DNA from: Salinicoccus halodurans
GTDB taxonomy: Bacteria; Bacillota; Bacilli; Staphylococcales; Salinicoccaceae
Assembly (NCBI RefSeq): GCF_900114445.1
Contig: NZ_FOTB01000002.1
Coordinates: 209,752 to 273,751 of the forward strand
Length of the DNA stretch: 64,000 nucleotides
Reading direction: 5' to 3'
Position numbers and translations under genes: made by a program. Of the stretch, positions 54,049-63,162 are shown one piece after another. The stretch's first letter is position 1. Every line of letters starts with the position of its first letter. The notes under the pieces are model-generated. The model was not told the origin of the DNA and did not search any database. It saw only the letters and a program-made list of their open reading frames with translations.

Positions 54049-54058
54049 GGTGAGTAAC

Positions 54059-55075
54059 ATGAGTGAAAAAGCAAAAATAGTAAAAGGTTCCGGTGGTTTT
54101 GGTGGACCTCTTTTTATAGGTGTTGAGGGCAAGAAAGATAAATTAATGTACGTTACTGGTGGCCATAAACCGGAAATTGTAGATAAAATATGTGAAATTA
54201 CTGGTGCTACTCCAGTAAATGGATTTGAAACTTCTGTTCCGGAAGATGAAATAATGGCAGCAGTTATTGATTGCGGCGGGACACTTCGTTGCGGCATCTA
54301 TCCTAAAAAAGGGATTCCTACAATCAACATAATGGCAACGGGACAAAGTGGTCCATTGAGACAATATATTACAGAAGATATTTATGTTTCAAATGTCGAT
54401 GTCAATCAAGTAAGTCAAAATGGAGAAGATTCTCAGGAGCAAAGTGAAGTAACTGAAAAAGAAAGCGTAGAGATTGAACAAACGGAAGCTGGTTCGGTTT
54501 ATTCTAAAGATAAAAAAATTATGGAAACACGTGCTGAGCAGGAAAATAAAAGCATTCTGACCAAGATAGGTTTGGGTGCAGGTAAAGTTATTAATACATT
54601 CTATCAGGCAGCAAGAGACGCAGTACAGACGATGCTGCACACAGTAATTCCATTCATGGGATTTGTGGCTTTATTGATTGGTATCATACAAGGCTCTGGA
54701 ATAGGTGATGCATTTGCCAATGTAATGTCTCCTTTAGCCGGCAATATTTGGGGATTGATGATAATTGGTTTCGTTTGTTCCCTGCCTTTTCTCAGTCCGT
54801 TGCTTGGTCCTGGCGGAGTAATTGGTCAGGTTTTGGGAACGTTAATCGGTGTTGAAATAGGTAAAGGAAATATCCCGCCTAATTTGGCATTACCGGCACT
54901 GTTTGCAATCAATACACAAAACGCTGCTGACTTCATACCGGTCGGTTTAGGCCTGGCAGAAGCAGAGACAAAAACGATAGAAGTTGGTGTGCCATCCGTA
55001 CTTTACTCAAGGTTCCTGAACGGGGCGCCAAGGGTGTTCGTCGCCTGGCTGGCCAGTTTCGGTTTATACGAATAA
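54059..55075 (+). CDS. gutB: PTS sorbitol transporter subunit IIB (IIBC1)
   Basis: About 338 aa. The N-terminal glucitol IIB domain has GGFGGPLFIG and the phospho-Cys region VIDCGGTLRCGIYPKKG near residue 75. An acidic linker (about 120-165) is followed by a C-terminal membrane domain with GSGIGDAFANVMSPLAGNIWGLM (split) and QNAADFIPVGLGLAEAET near 290. ATG 54059 is preferred over GTG 54050, which overlaps the ribosome site TGAGGTGAG. Confidence 0.92.
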   Translation: MSEKAKIVKGSGGFGGPLFIGVEGKKDKLMYVTGGHKPEIVDKICEITGATPVNGFETSVPEDEIMAAVIDCGGTLRCGIYPKKGIPTINIMATGQSGPLRQYITEDIYVSNVDVNQVSQNGEDSQEQSEVTEKESVEIEQTEAGSVYSKDKKIMETRAEQENKSILTKIGLGAGKVINTFYQAARDAVQTMLHTVIPFMGFVALLIGIIQGSGIGDAFANVMSPLAGNIWGLMIIGFVCSLPFLSPLLGPGGVIGQVLGTLIGVEIGKGNIPPNLALPALFAINTQNAADFIPVGLGLAEAETKTIEVGVPSVLYSRFLNGAPRVFVAWLASFGLYE

Positions 55076-55093
55076 TACAAGGAGTGTAATTTA

Positions 55094-55447
55094 ATGATTT
55101 ATCAAACTGAAGTCAAAGGAATTGGTACAGAAGCTTCGGCTTTTGAAGAGGAAAAAATGGTGATACTTTTTGGCAATAACGCACCGGATGAACTTGTAGA
55201 TTTTTGCTATATCATTGATATTAATGAAGTGAAAGGTGATATAACAGAAGAAAGTATGCTAAAAGTCGATGAAACTGAGTATGAAATTACCAAAGTGGGA
55301 TCAGCTGTTCGTAAGAATTTAAACGATTTGGGACACATCACTTTAAAATTTGATGGTAGTGTAACCGCAGACCAATCGGGTACACTTTATCTTGAAGATA
55401 AAGGAATGCCGAAAATCAAAGAAAATAGTGTACTAACGATACAATAA
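55094..55447 (+). CDS. gutA: PTS sorbitol transporter subunit IIA
   Basis: A 117-aa glucitol IIA domain with NNAPDELVDFCYIIDI near residue 29 and VRKNLNDLGHITLKFDG near 73, the latter carrying a conserved His. Last gene of the gut operon, with ribosome site CAAGGAG. Confidence 0.9.
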   Translation: MIYQTEVKGIGTEASAFEEEKMVILFGNNAPDELVDFCYIIDINEVKGDITEESMLKVDETEYEITKVGSAVRKNLNDLGHITLKFDGSVTADQSGTLYLEDKGMPKIKENSVLTIQ

Positions 55448-55453
55448 ATTTAT

Positions 55454-55496
55454 AAAAGCACTTCTTTCATTCATTTAGATGAAAGAAGTGCTTTTT
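55454..55496. terminator. terminator between sorbitol operon and methyltransferase gene
   Basis: Stem AAAAGCACTTCTTTCAT / ATGAAAGAAGTGCTTTT with a short loop and trailing T run. The convergent methyltransferase gene ends 3 bp beyond. Confidence 0.92.
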
Positions 55497-55498
55497 AA

Positions 55499-56227
55499 TT
55501 ATTCCTTCCTGGCTCTGATCATTATAAACGGCGGATAGTGGCTCAGCTTTTCAATTTTCTCTTCACTGTATAATTCGAACACTTCTTTTGTCTGTCCGAG
55601 TTCTGTCACCTTTTCTACAACGAAGCCATTCTGTATCAGGTTGTTGAAGATGGTGCTTACTGTGTGATGATACTTATCGATTGTGTTGTCCAGGCCTCTC
55701 CAGTACATAGTGCGTTCGGATTCATCAAAATAGTGGTCCATCTTCAGCTTTATATTCCGAGGCGTGGTTTCAGGTGTTTTTCCTGCTGTGACTATAGGAT
55801 GCTCCATCGAGAACAGGAGGGTGCCGTCTTTATTCATAATGTCTCCGAGTTTCTGGCTCAGTGAATTAAAATCTTCTATATAATGGAAAACCAATGAAGA
55901 GACGACAACATCAAATTTCTGATCGAATTCAATATCCATGAAGTCTCCATGCTTAAATTCTGCATCATTGAATGATTCCTTAGTCAAACAGTAATCGATC
56001 ATCCGGGTGGAAAGATCCACACCCGTGATTTTTCTCGGTGCATATTCCATCATATGTTCTATGAGATGTCCCATGCCGCAGCCGATATCCAGAATGGATT
56101 TATTTTTCAGCTCCGGCAGATTGCGCTTCATCTCCGGCATTTCAACAACTTCGTTGTAACTGAGCGGATTGTCCCTCAAAACTATGTATTTATCAAAAAC
56201 TTCCTTGTCGTCATAATTGTTTTTCAT
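55499..56227 (-). CDS. class I SAM-dependent methyltransferase
   Basis: A 242-aa Rossmann-type methyltransferase. Motif I ILDIGCGMGHLIEHM is near residue 41, motif II TGVDLSTRMIDYC near 64, then DVVVSSLVFHYIEDF near 105. The substrate is unknown; proteins of this type methylate small molecules or tRNA. Single-gene unit with ribosome site GGGGGGATC. Divergent from a GNAT gene. Confidence 0.88.
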   Translation of the reverse strand: MKNNYDDKEVFDKYIVLRDNPLSYNEVVEMPEMKRNLPELKNKSILDIGCGMGHLIEHMMEYAPRKITGVDLSTRMIDYCLTKESFNDAEFKHGDFMDIEFDQKFDVVVSSLVFHYIEDFNSLSQKLGDIMNKDGTLLFSMEHPIVTAGKTPETTPRNIKLKMDHYFDESERTMYWRGLDNTIDKYHHTVSTIFNNLIQNGFVVEKVTELGQTKEVFELYSEEKIEKLSHYPPFIMIRARKE

Positions 56228-56294
56228 ATACTGATCCCCCCTGTATGATTAATATAATATAGTATTTACAATGTATTGGAAACGGGGAGAACAT

Positions 56295-56825
56295 ATGCAG
56301 ATTGAAATAAGACCAGAAAGCCGGGAAGACATTAAAGAAATTGAAGATGTGGTAAGAACTGCGTTTACGAGCAGGGACAGAAATGATTCCGATGAGCATC
56401 ATCCGGTGAACAAAATCAGGAAAACGGAGGCTTTTATACCGGGATTGTCTCTGGTTGCACTGGAGAAAGATTCAGTAGTAGGACACATACTGCTTTCGAA
56501 AATCATGGTTGAAGAAAACGGGGTATCCGCCAGTTCACTTGCGCTCGCCCCGATCTCCGTTGCTCCGTCCTATCAGAATAAAGGAATTGGCAGCCAGATG
56601 ATTGTAACTGCGTTGAAGAGGGCGGAGGAGATGGGATATGAATCGGTGATTGTACTGGGACACGATAAATATTATCCAAGATTCGGTTTCAGGCCGGCGA
56701 GCCGCTGGAATATCAAGCCTCCGTTCGATGTTCCTGATGAAGCATTCATGGCGGTTGAACTGACTGACGGCGGATTGGACGGCGTCGAGGGGACTGTAAG
56801 ATATTCAGAAGCATTTTCAGGATAG
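56295..56825 (+). CDS. GNAT-family N-acetyltransferase (YhbS-like)
   Basis: 176 aa from ATG 56295 (GGGGAG seven bases before). The acetyl-CoA-binding motif is SVAPSYQNKGIGSQMI near residue 93. VIVLGHDKYYPRFGFRPAS near 125 is characteristic of YhbS-type proteins. The acceptor is unknown. Confidence 0.87.
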   Translation: MQIEIRPESREDIKEIEDVVRTAFTSRDRNDSDEHHPVNKIRKTEAFIPGLSLVALEKDSVVGHILLSKIMVEENGVSASSLALAPISVAPSYQNKGIGSQMIVTALKRAEEMGYESVIVLGHDKYYPRFGFRPASRWNIKPPFDVPDEAFMAVELTDGGLDGVEGTVRYSEAFSG

Positions 56826-56831
56826 AAATAT

Positions 56832-56876
56832 AAAAACAGGGGGAGCATATCGGAATTTGCATTCCCCCTGTTTCAC
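56832..56876. terminator. bidirectional terminator between GNAT gene and glnA copy 2
   Basis: Perfect 11-bp stem AAACAGGGGGA / TCCCCCTGTTT with a long loop and flanking A/T runs. Confidence 0.85.
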
Positions 56877-56889
56877 CTCTGTATCCAGT

Positions 56890-58218
56890 TTAGTATTGAC
56901 CCAGGTACTCGTTAAGTTCCCAATCAGTAACCTGGGAGCTGTACATGTTCCATTCGATGCTTTTATTCTCATGGAACTGTTTGAAAATGTGCTCCCCGAG
57001 AGCTTCCCTGACGACGTCGTCTGCCTTCATTGCTTTTAGGGCAGTATAAAGTGTCGAAGGGAGGTCTTCTACACTTTCCTTTTGTCTCTCGCTCATTTCA
57101 TAGATGTTTTCATTGACCGGATTGTCGAGTTCCAGTTTATTTTTAATGCCGGTCAGACCGGATTTCAAAATTGCTGCGGCGGCAAGGTAAGGGTTTGCTG
57201 CGGGGTCGAGGGATCTCACTTCTGCACGCGTCGCTTTACCGCGGGAAGGCGGAATCCTGAGAAGCGGTGAACGGTTGCTGCCGCTCCACGCGATATATTT
57301 CGGCGCCTCGAAGCCGGACTGCAGCCTTTTATAGGAATTGACAAGTGGGTTGCATATCGCCGTGAATCCTCTGGCATGACTCAGTACACCTGCCATGAAA
57401 TATCTCATGCACGGGCTGAGCCCGAATTCATCATTTTCGTCATAGAATACATTATTTCCGTCTTTGAACAATGAAACATTATAGTGCATCCCATTGCCGG
57501 GAATGCCGTAAAGTGGTTTTGGCATGAATGTCGCATGGAGATTATGCTTCCTCGCGATGGTTTTGGCTACCAATTTGAATGTCTGAATGTTATCGGAAGC
57601 AGTGACCGCGTCACTGTATTTGAAGCTGATTTCGTGCTGGCTGGGTGCACCTTCGTGGTGGGACATTTCGACTTCGAAGCCCATATCTTCAAGTGTAAGT
57701 GTAATATCCCTGCGGCAGTCTTCCCCGAAATCAATCGGCTGCAGATCGAAATAACCGCCGCTGTCACTGAGTTCCGTAGTCGCACCGCCGTCTTTGTCCA
57801 ATTTAAAGAGGAAGAACTCAGGTTCCGGACCAAGCTGCAGTTCATCATAGCCCATATCCTGCATCTCACGGACCACCCTTTTCAGATTGGAACGGGGGTC
57901 ACCGGAGAATGGCTTGCCGTCGATATCGTATATATCACAAATCAGCCGGCCGATTCTAGCATCGTCCGATGACCATGGGAAAATGAGCCAGGTATCCATA
58001 TCAGGCTTGAGGAACATGTCCGATTCCTCCACACGGGCGAATCCTTCAATCGAGGAACCATCGAACATTATCTCGCCATCCAGGGCCTTCCCAAGTTGTT
58101 TGATCGGTATTTCCACATTTTTAATGGTTCCCAGAATATCTGTAAACTGAAGTCTTATATATCTGACGTTCTCATCTTCTGCGATTCTCAAAATATCCTC
58201 TCTCGAATATTCATCCAT
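56890..58218 (-). CDS. glnA: glutamine synthetase, type I alpha (copy 2)
   Basis: 442 aa from ATG 58218. Same motifs as copy 1 ([36 protein letters not shown]) and visibly similar throughout, so a fairly recent paralogue. Differences cluster in the region between the catalytic core segments (for example [15 protein letters not shown] versus [15 protein letters not shown]). Neither copy has glnR beside it. One may serve biosynthesis and the other a special nitrogen condition. Confidence 0.95.
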   Translation of the reverse strand: MDEYSREDILRIAEDENVRYIRLQFTDILGTIKNVEIPIKQLGKALDGEIMFDGSSIEGFARVEESDMFLKPDMDTWLIFPWSSDDARIGRLICDIYDIDGKPFSGDPRSNLKRVVREMQDMGYDELQLGPEPEFFLFKLDKDGGATTELSDSGGYFDLQPIDFGEDCRRDITLTLEDMGFEVEMSHHEGAPSQHEISFKYSDAVTASDNIQTFKLVAKTIARKHNLHATFMPKPLYGIPGNGMHYNVSLFKDGNNVFYDENDEFGLSPCMRYFMAGVLSHARGFTAICNPLVNSYKRLQSGFEAPKYIAWSGSNRSPLLRIPPSRGKATRAEVRSLDPAANPYLAAAAILKSGLTGIKNKLELDNPVNENIYEMSERQKESVEDLPSTLYTALKAMKADDVVREALGEHIFKQFHENKSIEWNMYSSQVTDWELNEYLGQY

Positions 58219-58296
58219 CAATTAAGCACACTCCTAAAATTCTAATATATAGTTGTGTATTCCCCGTCAGTTAAATGCAAAACGCATATGGATGGC

Positions 58297-58815
58297 TTAT
58301 TCCGGGACAAACACTTCCGATTCACTGTCTTCAGGATAGTAGTATCCATTCGGAATGGTCTGCAGCTCAATCATGCTGTCCCACGGTGTTTTAAAATAAA
58401 CGGTCCCGTTGCCTTCTGTGTCCTCATATCTCGTATTCTCATGAATTTCCGAGAGGGGCCGGCCGCCCGCGGATTTCAACTTTTCAAATGCCGATTCTAT
58501 ATCATCAGTATAGAAAGACAGATGAGTGTACCCGTAATCTTCGAGGTTAGGCGGATGTGCAGATTCAGTGTTTTCAAACTGGAACATTTCGATGTTCGGC
58601 CCTCTGCCGATGACAATCATCCGTTTCTTCACGATTTCAGAACCTTCGGGGATTCCAAGGAACCGCTCGACTTCAGGGCCGCCTCTCGGCGGGTCATCCA
58701 GAGTCTGACTGTCGTAGGCCACTTTCGCATCCAGTCCTTTTTTGAAGAAATCCGTTGCAGATTCTATATCGGGGACAGTCAGTCCGATATGATTCATGCC
58801 TCTTACAATACTCAT
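58297..58815 (-). CDS. VOC-family protein (glyoxalase/dioxygenase superfamily)
   Basis: A 172-aa single VOC module pair. MNHIGLTVPDIESATDFF near residue 7 provides the first metal-binding His, YTHLSFYTDDIESAFEKL near 92 the second, and TVYFKTPWDSMIELQ near 138 the Glu. Relatives include methylmalonyl-CoA epimerase-like and extradiol-type enzymes. The substrate is not predictable. Lone gene, divergent from the mhq-like operon, possibly linked to aromatic detoxification. Confidence 0.82.
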   Translation of the reverse strand: MSIVRGMNHIGLTVPDIESATDFFKKGLDAKVAYDSQTLDDPPRGGPEVERFLGIPEGSEIVKKRMIVIGRGPNIEMFQFENTESAHPPNLEDYGYTHLSFYTDDIESAFEKLKSAGGRPLSEIHENTRYEDTEGNGTVYFKTPWDSMIELQTIPNGYYYPEDSESEVFVPE

Positions 58816-58959
58816 CCTATTCAGCTCCCAATATCTAAAAGCTTATATATTTACTGTTCCCGTTTTCCCTGCCGATAATGCTTCCGGGTACGCACTGGGA
58901 AAAATTCAAATTACGCACTTGCATTTTGTAAGCTCGTGTTATATAATTACTTCAGATTT

Positions 58960-58983
58960 AATTATATCAAATTTAATATAATT
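58960..58983. promoter_or_regulatory. AT-rich palindrome upstream of the MarR gene
   Basis: Arms AATTATAT (58960-58967) and ATATAATT (58976-58983). This could be an autoregulatory half of MhqR control, but the match to the strong palindrome at 59494 is weak and AT-rich palindromes arise by chance. Confidence 0.35.
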
Positions 58984-59013
58984 AATTTTAAGCAATATCG
59001 AGGAGGTGCAGAC

Positions 59014-59454
59014 ATGGAAGAGAAGGATCCGCGCATCAAGGCGTTCACCGTATTTATAAAATCATCTCAGTCGGTTCAGAAACTGATCAAACAGGACTTT
59101 TTGAAGAAAGAAATCAACCTGAATGAATACGCGGTAATGGAACTGCTGTACCATAAAGGCGACCAGCCGATCCAGTCGATCGGAAAAAGGGTGCTCATGG
59201 GCGGAGGCAGCATCACTTATGTGATAGACAAGCTCGAGGACAAAGGTTTTTTATACAGAGAACCATGCGCAGAAGACCGCCGGAAAATGTTTGCCTGCAT
59301 CACGGACGAGGGTAGGAAATACATGGATACCCGTGTCGGGGAACAGGAATCATTGATCAACAACATCTTTGATGAGTGGGACGATGATGAAGTCGAAGAT
59401 GCAATCAACCTCCTCAAACGCATCGGCATACACGCGGAAAGTTTATTGAAATGA
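59014..59454 (+). CDS. mhqR: MarR-family regulator, MhqR-like
   Basis: 146 aa from ATG 59014 (AGGAGGTG eight bases before). It has the winged-helix MarR fold with LYHKGDQPIQSIGKRVLMGGGSITYVIDKLEDKG (split over residues 45-78) and the wing RRKMFACITDEG near 88. MhqR represses hydroquinone/catechol-detoxification genes. The operator-like palindrome between it and the dioxygenase gene fits that role. Confidence 0.85.
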   Translation: MEEKDPRIKAFTVFIKSSQSVQKLIKQDFLKKEINLNEYAVMELLYHKGDQPIQSIGKRVLMGGGSITYVIDKLEDKGFLYREPCAEDRRKMFACITDEGRKYMDTRVGEQESLINNIFDEWDDDEVEDAINLLKRIGIHAESLLK

Positions 59455-59493
59455 TGCTTGTGTCGTAACAGGGCACGAGTTTTAAAATATTAA

Positions 59494-59513
59494 TTATCTT
59501 GAATTCAAGATAA
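59494..59513. promoter_or_regulatory. MhqR operator-like perfect palindrome
   Basis: TTATCTTGAATTCAAGATAA is a 20-bp perfect palindrome. Its core matches the B. subtilis MhqR box TATCTCGAATTCGAGATA at 16 of 18 positions (recalled consensus). It lies 30 bp before the dioxygenase start. Confidence 0.85.
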
Positions 59514-59543
59514 ATGACGAAAAATACGAAGGAGTTTTTAAGG

Positions 59544-60497
59544 ATGGCAACTGAACTGCTTGGAATCCACCACGTTACGGCAATGACGGATAACGCAATG
59601 AGGAACTATGAATTCTTTACGGAAGTGCTTGGCATGAGACTGGTCAAGAAGACGGTCAACCAGGACGATATCCATACCTACCATACGTTCTTCGCAGATG
59701 ATGTCGGTTCACCGGGAACAGATATGACATTTTTCGACTTCCCCAACAATCCTAAAGGTGCTCCGGGGACGAACTCGATTTCCAGAACCGGACTCAGAGT
59801 ACCCGACGATGCAGCCCTTGAATACTATAAGGAACGTTTTGAAGAATTCGGTGTGAAGCACGAGGGCATCCAGGAACTGTTTGGCAAGAAAGTCCTGCCT
59901 TTCGAAGAGTCTGACGGCCAGAGATACCAGCTGTTCTCAGATGAAAACAACACAGGTGTGGCACCAGGTAAACCGTGGAAAAACGGACCGGTTCCTGAAG
60001 ATAAGGCGATATACGGCCTGGGGCCGGTTGAAATCACAGTCAGCTACTATGAAGATTTCAAAAAAGTGCTCACTGATATTTTCGGCATGAAACCGGTAAT
60101 CGAAGAGCAGGAGGTCACACTCTTTGAAGTGGGCGAAGGCGGAAACGGTGGCCAGGTCATCCTGAGAAATGATGCAACAACGGCAGGGCGCCAGGGTTAC
60201 GGCCAGGTCCACCATGTATCATTCAGGGTGAAAGACCATGACGCAATCAAAGAATGGGAAGCAAAATATGATGAAGTCGGCATGGGGCATTCAGGAAATG
60301 TGGACCGTTTCTACTTTGAGGCGCTCTATACACGTGTCGGCCATATTCTGATTGAGGTATCGACTGACGGTCCTGGATTCATGGATGATGAACCTTACGA
60401 AACACTGGGTGAAAGCCTGGCGCTTCCGCCATTCCTCGAGCCGAAACGTGAATATATTGAAGCGCAGATCCGTCCGTTTGATACGAAGCGCTCATAA
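59544..60497 (+). CDS. mhqO: ring-cleaving dioxygenase, MhqO-like (1)
   Basis: 317 aa from ATG 59544. A two-module VOC protein: LLGIHHVTAMTDNAMRNYEFFTEVLGMRLVKKTVNQDD (split over residues 4-41) and a second module starting GLGPVEITVSYYEDFKKVL near 158, with metal His and Glu positions in HHVTAM, VHHVSFRVKD and HILIEVSTDGPGF. Related enzymes cleave substituted hydroquinones or catechols. First structural gene after the MhqR-type operator. Confidence 0.88.
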   Translation: MATELLGIHHVTAMTDNAMRNYEFFTEVLGMRLVKKTVNQDDIHTYHTFFADDVGSPGTDMTFFDFPNNPKGAPGTNSISRTGLRVPDDAALEYYKERFEEFGVKHEGIQELFGKKVLPFEESDGQRYQLFSDENNTGVAPGKPWKNGPVPEDKAIYGLGPVEITVSYYEDFKKVLTDIFGMKPVIEEQEVTLFEVGEGGNGGQVILRNDATTAGRQGYGQVHHVSFRVKDHDAIKEWEAKYDEVGMGHSGNVDRFYFEALYTRVGHILIEVSTDGPGFMDDEPYETLGESLALPPFLEPKREYIEAQIRPFDTKRS

Positions 60498-60515
60498 TAA
60501 TCAGGGGGCAATAAT

Positions 60516-61409
60516 ATGGAAGCAATCAAAAGGATCCACCATATAACAGCAATCGTCGGGGACCCGAATGAAAATCTGAGATTTTACAGAGATGTCCTGG
60601 GACTCAGACTGGTCAAACAGACGGTCAACTTTGACGACCCGGGTGTGTATCACCTGTATTTCGCAGATAATGACGCGACGCCGGGGACGGTCATCACTTT
60701 CTTCCCATGGTCGAATGATAATCACGGAAGAAAGGGCAGCGGCCAGGTCGGCAGAATCGCTTTCAGAGTGCCGAAGGGCAATCTGAGTTTCTGGAAAGAG
60801 CGTCTCAGGACACAGGACATCGAAATGGAAACGACCCGGCTCTTCGGCAAAGAGACGATTGAGTTCGATGATATACACGGACTTGAGCTGGCGATCGTCG
60901 AAGGTGAGGAAGCGTCGGATGTCGATCAGATCCTCGGATTCCACGGTGCAGTACTGCTGTCCGGCAATCCGGAAGGTACGAAAGAGCTGCTTACCGGCCA
61001 GATGGGATTGAAGCCAATCGATATAGAGGACAGGAACCATCACTTTGAAACCACAGGCGCGGAAAAGCATCATATCATCACAGCCATTCCACCGCAGCCG
61101 GCAGGCAGGTTCGGCATCGGAACGGTCCACCACATCGCCTGGTCGGTACCGGACAAGGATACACTGAAAGAATGGCAGGCCGTTCTGCGAGAAGAAGGCT
61201 ACGGGGTCACTGTAGTCAAAGACAGAAGCTACTTCGAATCCATCTATCTTGGAGAAAAGGGTAATGTCGTATTCGAGTTCGCAACGGACGGTCCGGGATT
61301 CGATCTGGATGAAGACATGGAATCACTTGGTTCCTCATTGAAATTGCCGGAGCAGTATGAACATAGAAGACCGGAATACGAAAAATCCCTGCCGGAACTG
61401 GATATATAG
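60516..61409 (+). CDS. ring-cleaving dioxygenase, MhqO-like (2)
   Basis: A 297-aa two-module VOC protein paralogous to the preceding gene. It has IKRIHHITAIVGDPNENLRFYRDVLGLRLVKQTVNFDD (split over 4-41), VHHIAWSVPDKD and VVFEFATDGPGFDLDED. 18 bp after the first dioxygenase, ribosome site CAGGGGGC. Two tandem dioxygenases suggest different quinol substrates. Confidence 0.87.
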   Translation: MEAIKRIHHITAIVGDPNENLRFYRDVLGLRLVKQTVNFDDPGVYHLYFADNDATPGTVITFFPWSNDNHGRKGSGQVGRIAFRVPKGNLSFWKERLRTQDIEMETTRLFGKETIEFDDIHGLELAIVEGEEASDVDQILGFHGAVLLSGNPEGTKELLTGQMGLKPIDIEDRNHHFETTGAEKHHIITAIPPQPAGRFGIGTVHHIAWSVPDKDTLKEWQAVLREEGYGVTVVKDRSYFESIYLGEKGNVVFEFATDGPGFDLDEDMESLGSSLKLPEQYEHRRPEYEKSLPELDI

Positions 61410-61410
61410 C

Positions 61411-62031
61411 ATGGACAGGATGCTGAACTTCTCCCCGCAGGAACTGACTGCCAAGGAGAAGAAGAAATTCCTGATCGGGACCGTAATACCAAGGCCGATT
61501 GCGCTTGTTTCAACAGTGTCGGGCACAGGTGTTGTCAATGTGGCCCCATTCAGCTATTTCAACATTGTCACCTATGATCCGCCGATGCTCTCGGTCGCAG
61601 TGCAGCGCTTGGATGGGCGGAGCAAGGATACCGCAAGAAATGTATTTGAGAATAAAGAAGCGGTCATCCACGTAGTGGACAGGGATAATGTGGCAGCGGC
61701 GAACCTCACTTCGGCACCCCTCGGTCCGGATGAAAGTGAGCTTGATATATCAGGCTTCACGGCAACAGATTCGAAAGCGGTCAAAGTTCCGGGAGTGAAA
61801 GAGGCCAAAGTGAGATTTGAAACGGAACTCTATGACTCAATCGTCATCCATAATGATGAAGGGATGCCCACAACGGATGTCTTATTGTTAAAAGTGAAAC
61901 ACTATCATATAAATGAAACAATTTATAAAGACGGTTATATCGATCCGCTGAAACTCGGCGCAGTCAGCAGACTTGCAGGAAACGACTATGCTGAATTGGG
62001 CACAATGTTTACAGTGGAACGGCCGGAATAA
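61411..62031 (+). CDS. flavin reductase-like (DIM6/NTAB) FMN-binding flavoprotein
   Basis: 206 aa from ATG 61411. The split-barrel fold has KKFLIGTVIPRPIALVSTVSGTGVVNVAPFSYFN (split near residues 15-48), the FMN-binding segment of the family. It may reduce flavin or quinone. The start is one base behind the preceding stop, so it is coupled. The in-frame start at 61357 lies inside the dioxygenase gene. Confidence 0.85.
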   Translation: MDRMLNFSPQELTAKEKKKFLIGTVIPRPIALVSTVSGTGVVNVAPFSYFNIVTYDPPMLSVAVQRLDGRSKDTARNVFENKEAVIHVVDRDNVAAANLTSAPLGPDESELDISGFTATDSKAVKVPGVKEAKVRFETELYDSIVIHNDEGMPTTDVLLLKVKHYHINETIYKDGYIDPLKLGAVSRLAGNDYAELGTMFTVERPE

Positions 62032-62055
62032 TTCAATGAATGGAGCGGATGATTG

Positions 62056-62649
62056 ATGGAACATATTTATAATGAAAAGAAAAAAGGTGCGCCGGTATTT
62101 GTACTGCTTCACGGTACAGGCGGTACAGAAACGGATCTGGTTCCCCTTGCGGAACTGCTCAATCCTGAATATAATGTTTTGGGCATCAGAGGCAACGTGC
62201 AGGAAAACGGCATGAACCGTTACTTCAAACGTCACGGTGAAGGTCAGTATGACTGGGAAGACCTTGATTTCCGCGGAAAAGAACTGTATGAGTTCATCGT
62301 GGAAAAATCAAAAGAGCATGATTTCAAACTGGAAGATGTCGTATTTGTCGGATTCTCAAACGGCTCGAATATTGCGATACAGATGATGCTCCAACAACCG
62401 GAGACATTCAAAAAGGCGGCACTATTCGCGCCGCTGTATCCAGCAGACATTGAAGAAAATCATGACTTCAGCGATGTGGAAGTATTCCTGTCGCTCGGCA
62501 AGGGCGATCCGATCGTACCGGAGTCTGAAAGCGAAAGAGTCATCAATCTGTTCAGAGAAAGAGGCGCAGATGTCACGACTGCCTGGGTGAACGGACACAG
62601 CCTGACACAGGAAGTCGCTCTGGAAGCGAAAAACTGGCTGAACAAATAA
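62056..62649 (+). CDS. mhqD: carboxylesterase/alpha-beta hydrolase, MhqD-like
   Basis: 197 aa from ATG 62056. HGTGGTETDLVPLAELL near residue 18 gives the oxyanion region, the nucleophile Ser is in GFSNGSN near 99, then the Asp of GKGDPIVP near 151 and the His of VNGHSLTQE near 181. It is the MhqD-type esterase of the quinone-response operon. Confidence 0.88.
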   Translation: MEHIYNEKKKGAPVFVLLHGTGGTETDLVPLAELLNPEYNVLGIRGNVQENGMNRYFKRHGEGQYDWEDLDFRGKELYEFIVEKSKEHDFKLEDVVFVGFSNGSNIAIQMMLQQPETFKKAALFAPLYPADIEENHDFSDVEVFLSLGKGDPIVPESESERVINLFRERGADVTTAWVNGHSLTQEVALEAKNWLNK

Positions 62650-62717
62650 AATCGACAGGGAAAAGATGAGCCAAATGGAAACAGGGAATTTATTCATAAA
62701 AAAAGGAGATTTTTAAT

Positions 62718-63068
62718 ATGATTCAATATTTACTAAATGCTTATATCGGAAAAGGTATGATCGATGGCGGTCTTGCCAAAGTGAAGAATGAGGGACAGAT
62801 GGGGGAAGAGTTTGAAAAAGAATTCAAGGTGGACAGCAAGCAGATGAAGATTGCAGGATATCTTGAGACGATCGGTTCAGTATTCCTGTTTGCTTCATTC
62901 CTGGGTAAAACATTCACCAGAATCGGAACATTGATGATCAATGCTGTACTGGGTGTGGCGATCTTCAAACACTATAAAGCAGGACACGGCTATGAAGGCA
63001 GCAAAAATGCACTTAAATTCTTTGGTCTGAACACATTGAGCTTTGTAGAAACATTCCGCAGGAAATAA
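62718..63068 (+). CDS. DoxX-like membrane protein, MhqP-like
   Basis: A 116-aa protein with three or four membrane segments (about residues 45-65, 72-92). Its position as the last gene of the mhq-like operon, and its size, parallel B. subtilis MhqP (DoxX family). Ribosome site AAAAGGAG. Confidence 0.75.
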   Translation: MIQYLLNAYIGKGMIDGGLAKVKNEGQMGEEFEKEFKVDSKQMKIAGYLETIGSVFLFASFLGKTFTRIGTLMINAVLGVAIFKHYKAGHGYEGSKNALKFFGLNTLSFVETFRRK

Positions 63069-63124
63069 ACAAGGCGCGGAAATGGTCAGGAACGGACAAC
63101 GGTAATGAAGATGATAATATATAT

Positions 63125-63162
63125 GAAAGCGGAGGCCGAAAATTTCGGCCTCCGCTTTTTCT
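63125..63162. terminator. bidirectional terminator of the mhq-like operon
   Basis: Perfect stem AAAGCGGAGGCCGAAA / TTTCGGCCTCCGCTTT with a two-base loop and trailing T run. A minus-strand gene ends next to it. Confidence 0.92.

Noticed and set aside
60501-61133. 210-codon open frame antisense to the second dioxygenase
   Set aside because: Shadow frame with low-quality composition; the sense gene has clear VOC motifs.
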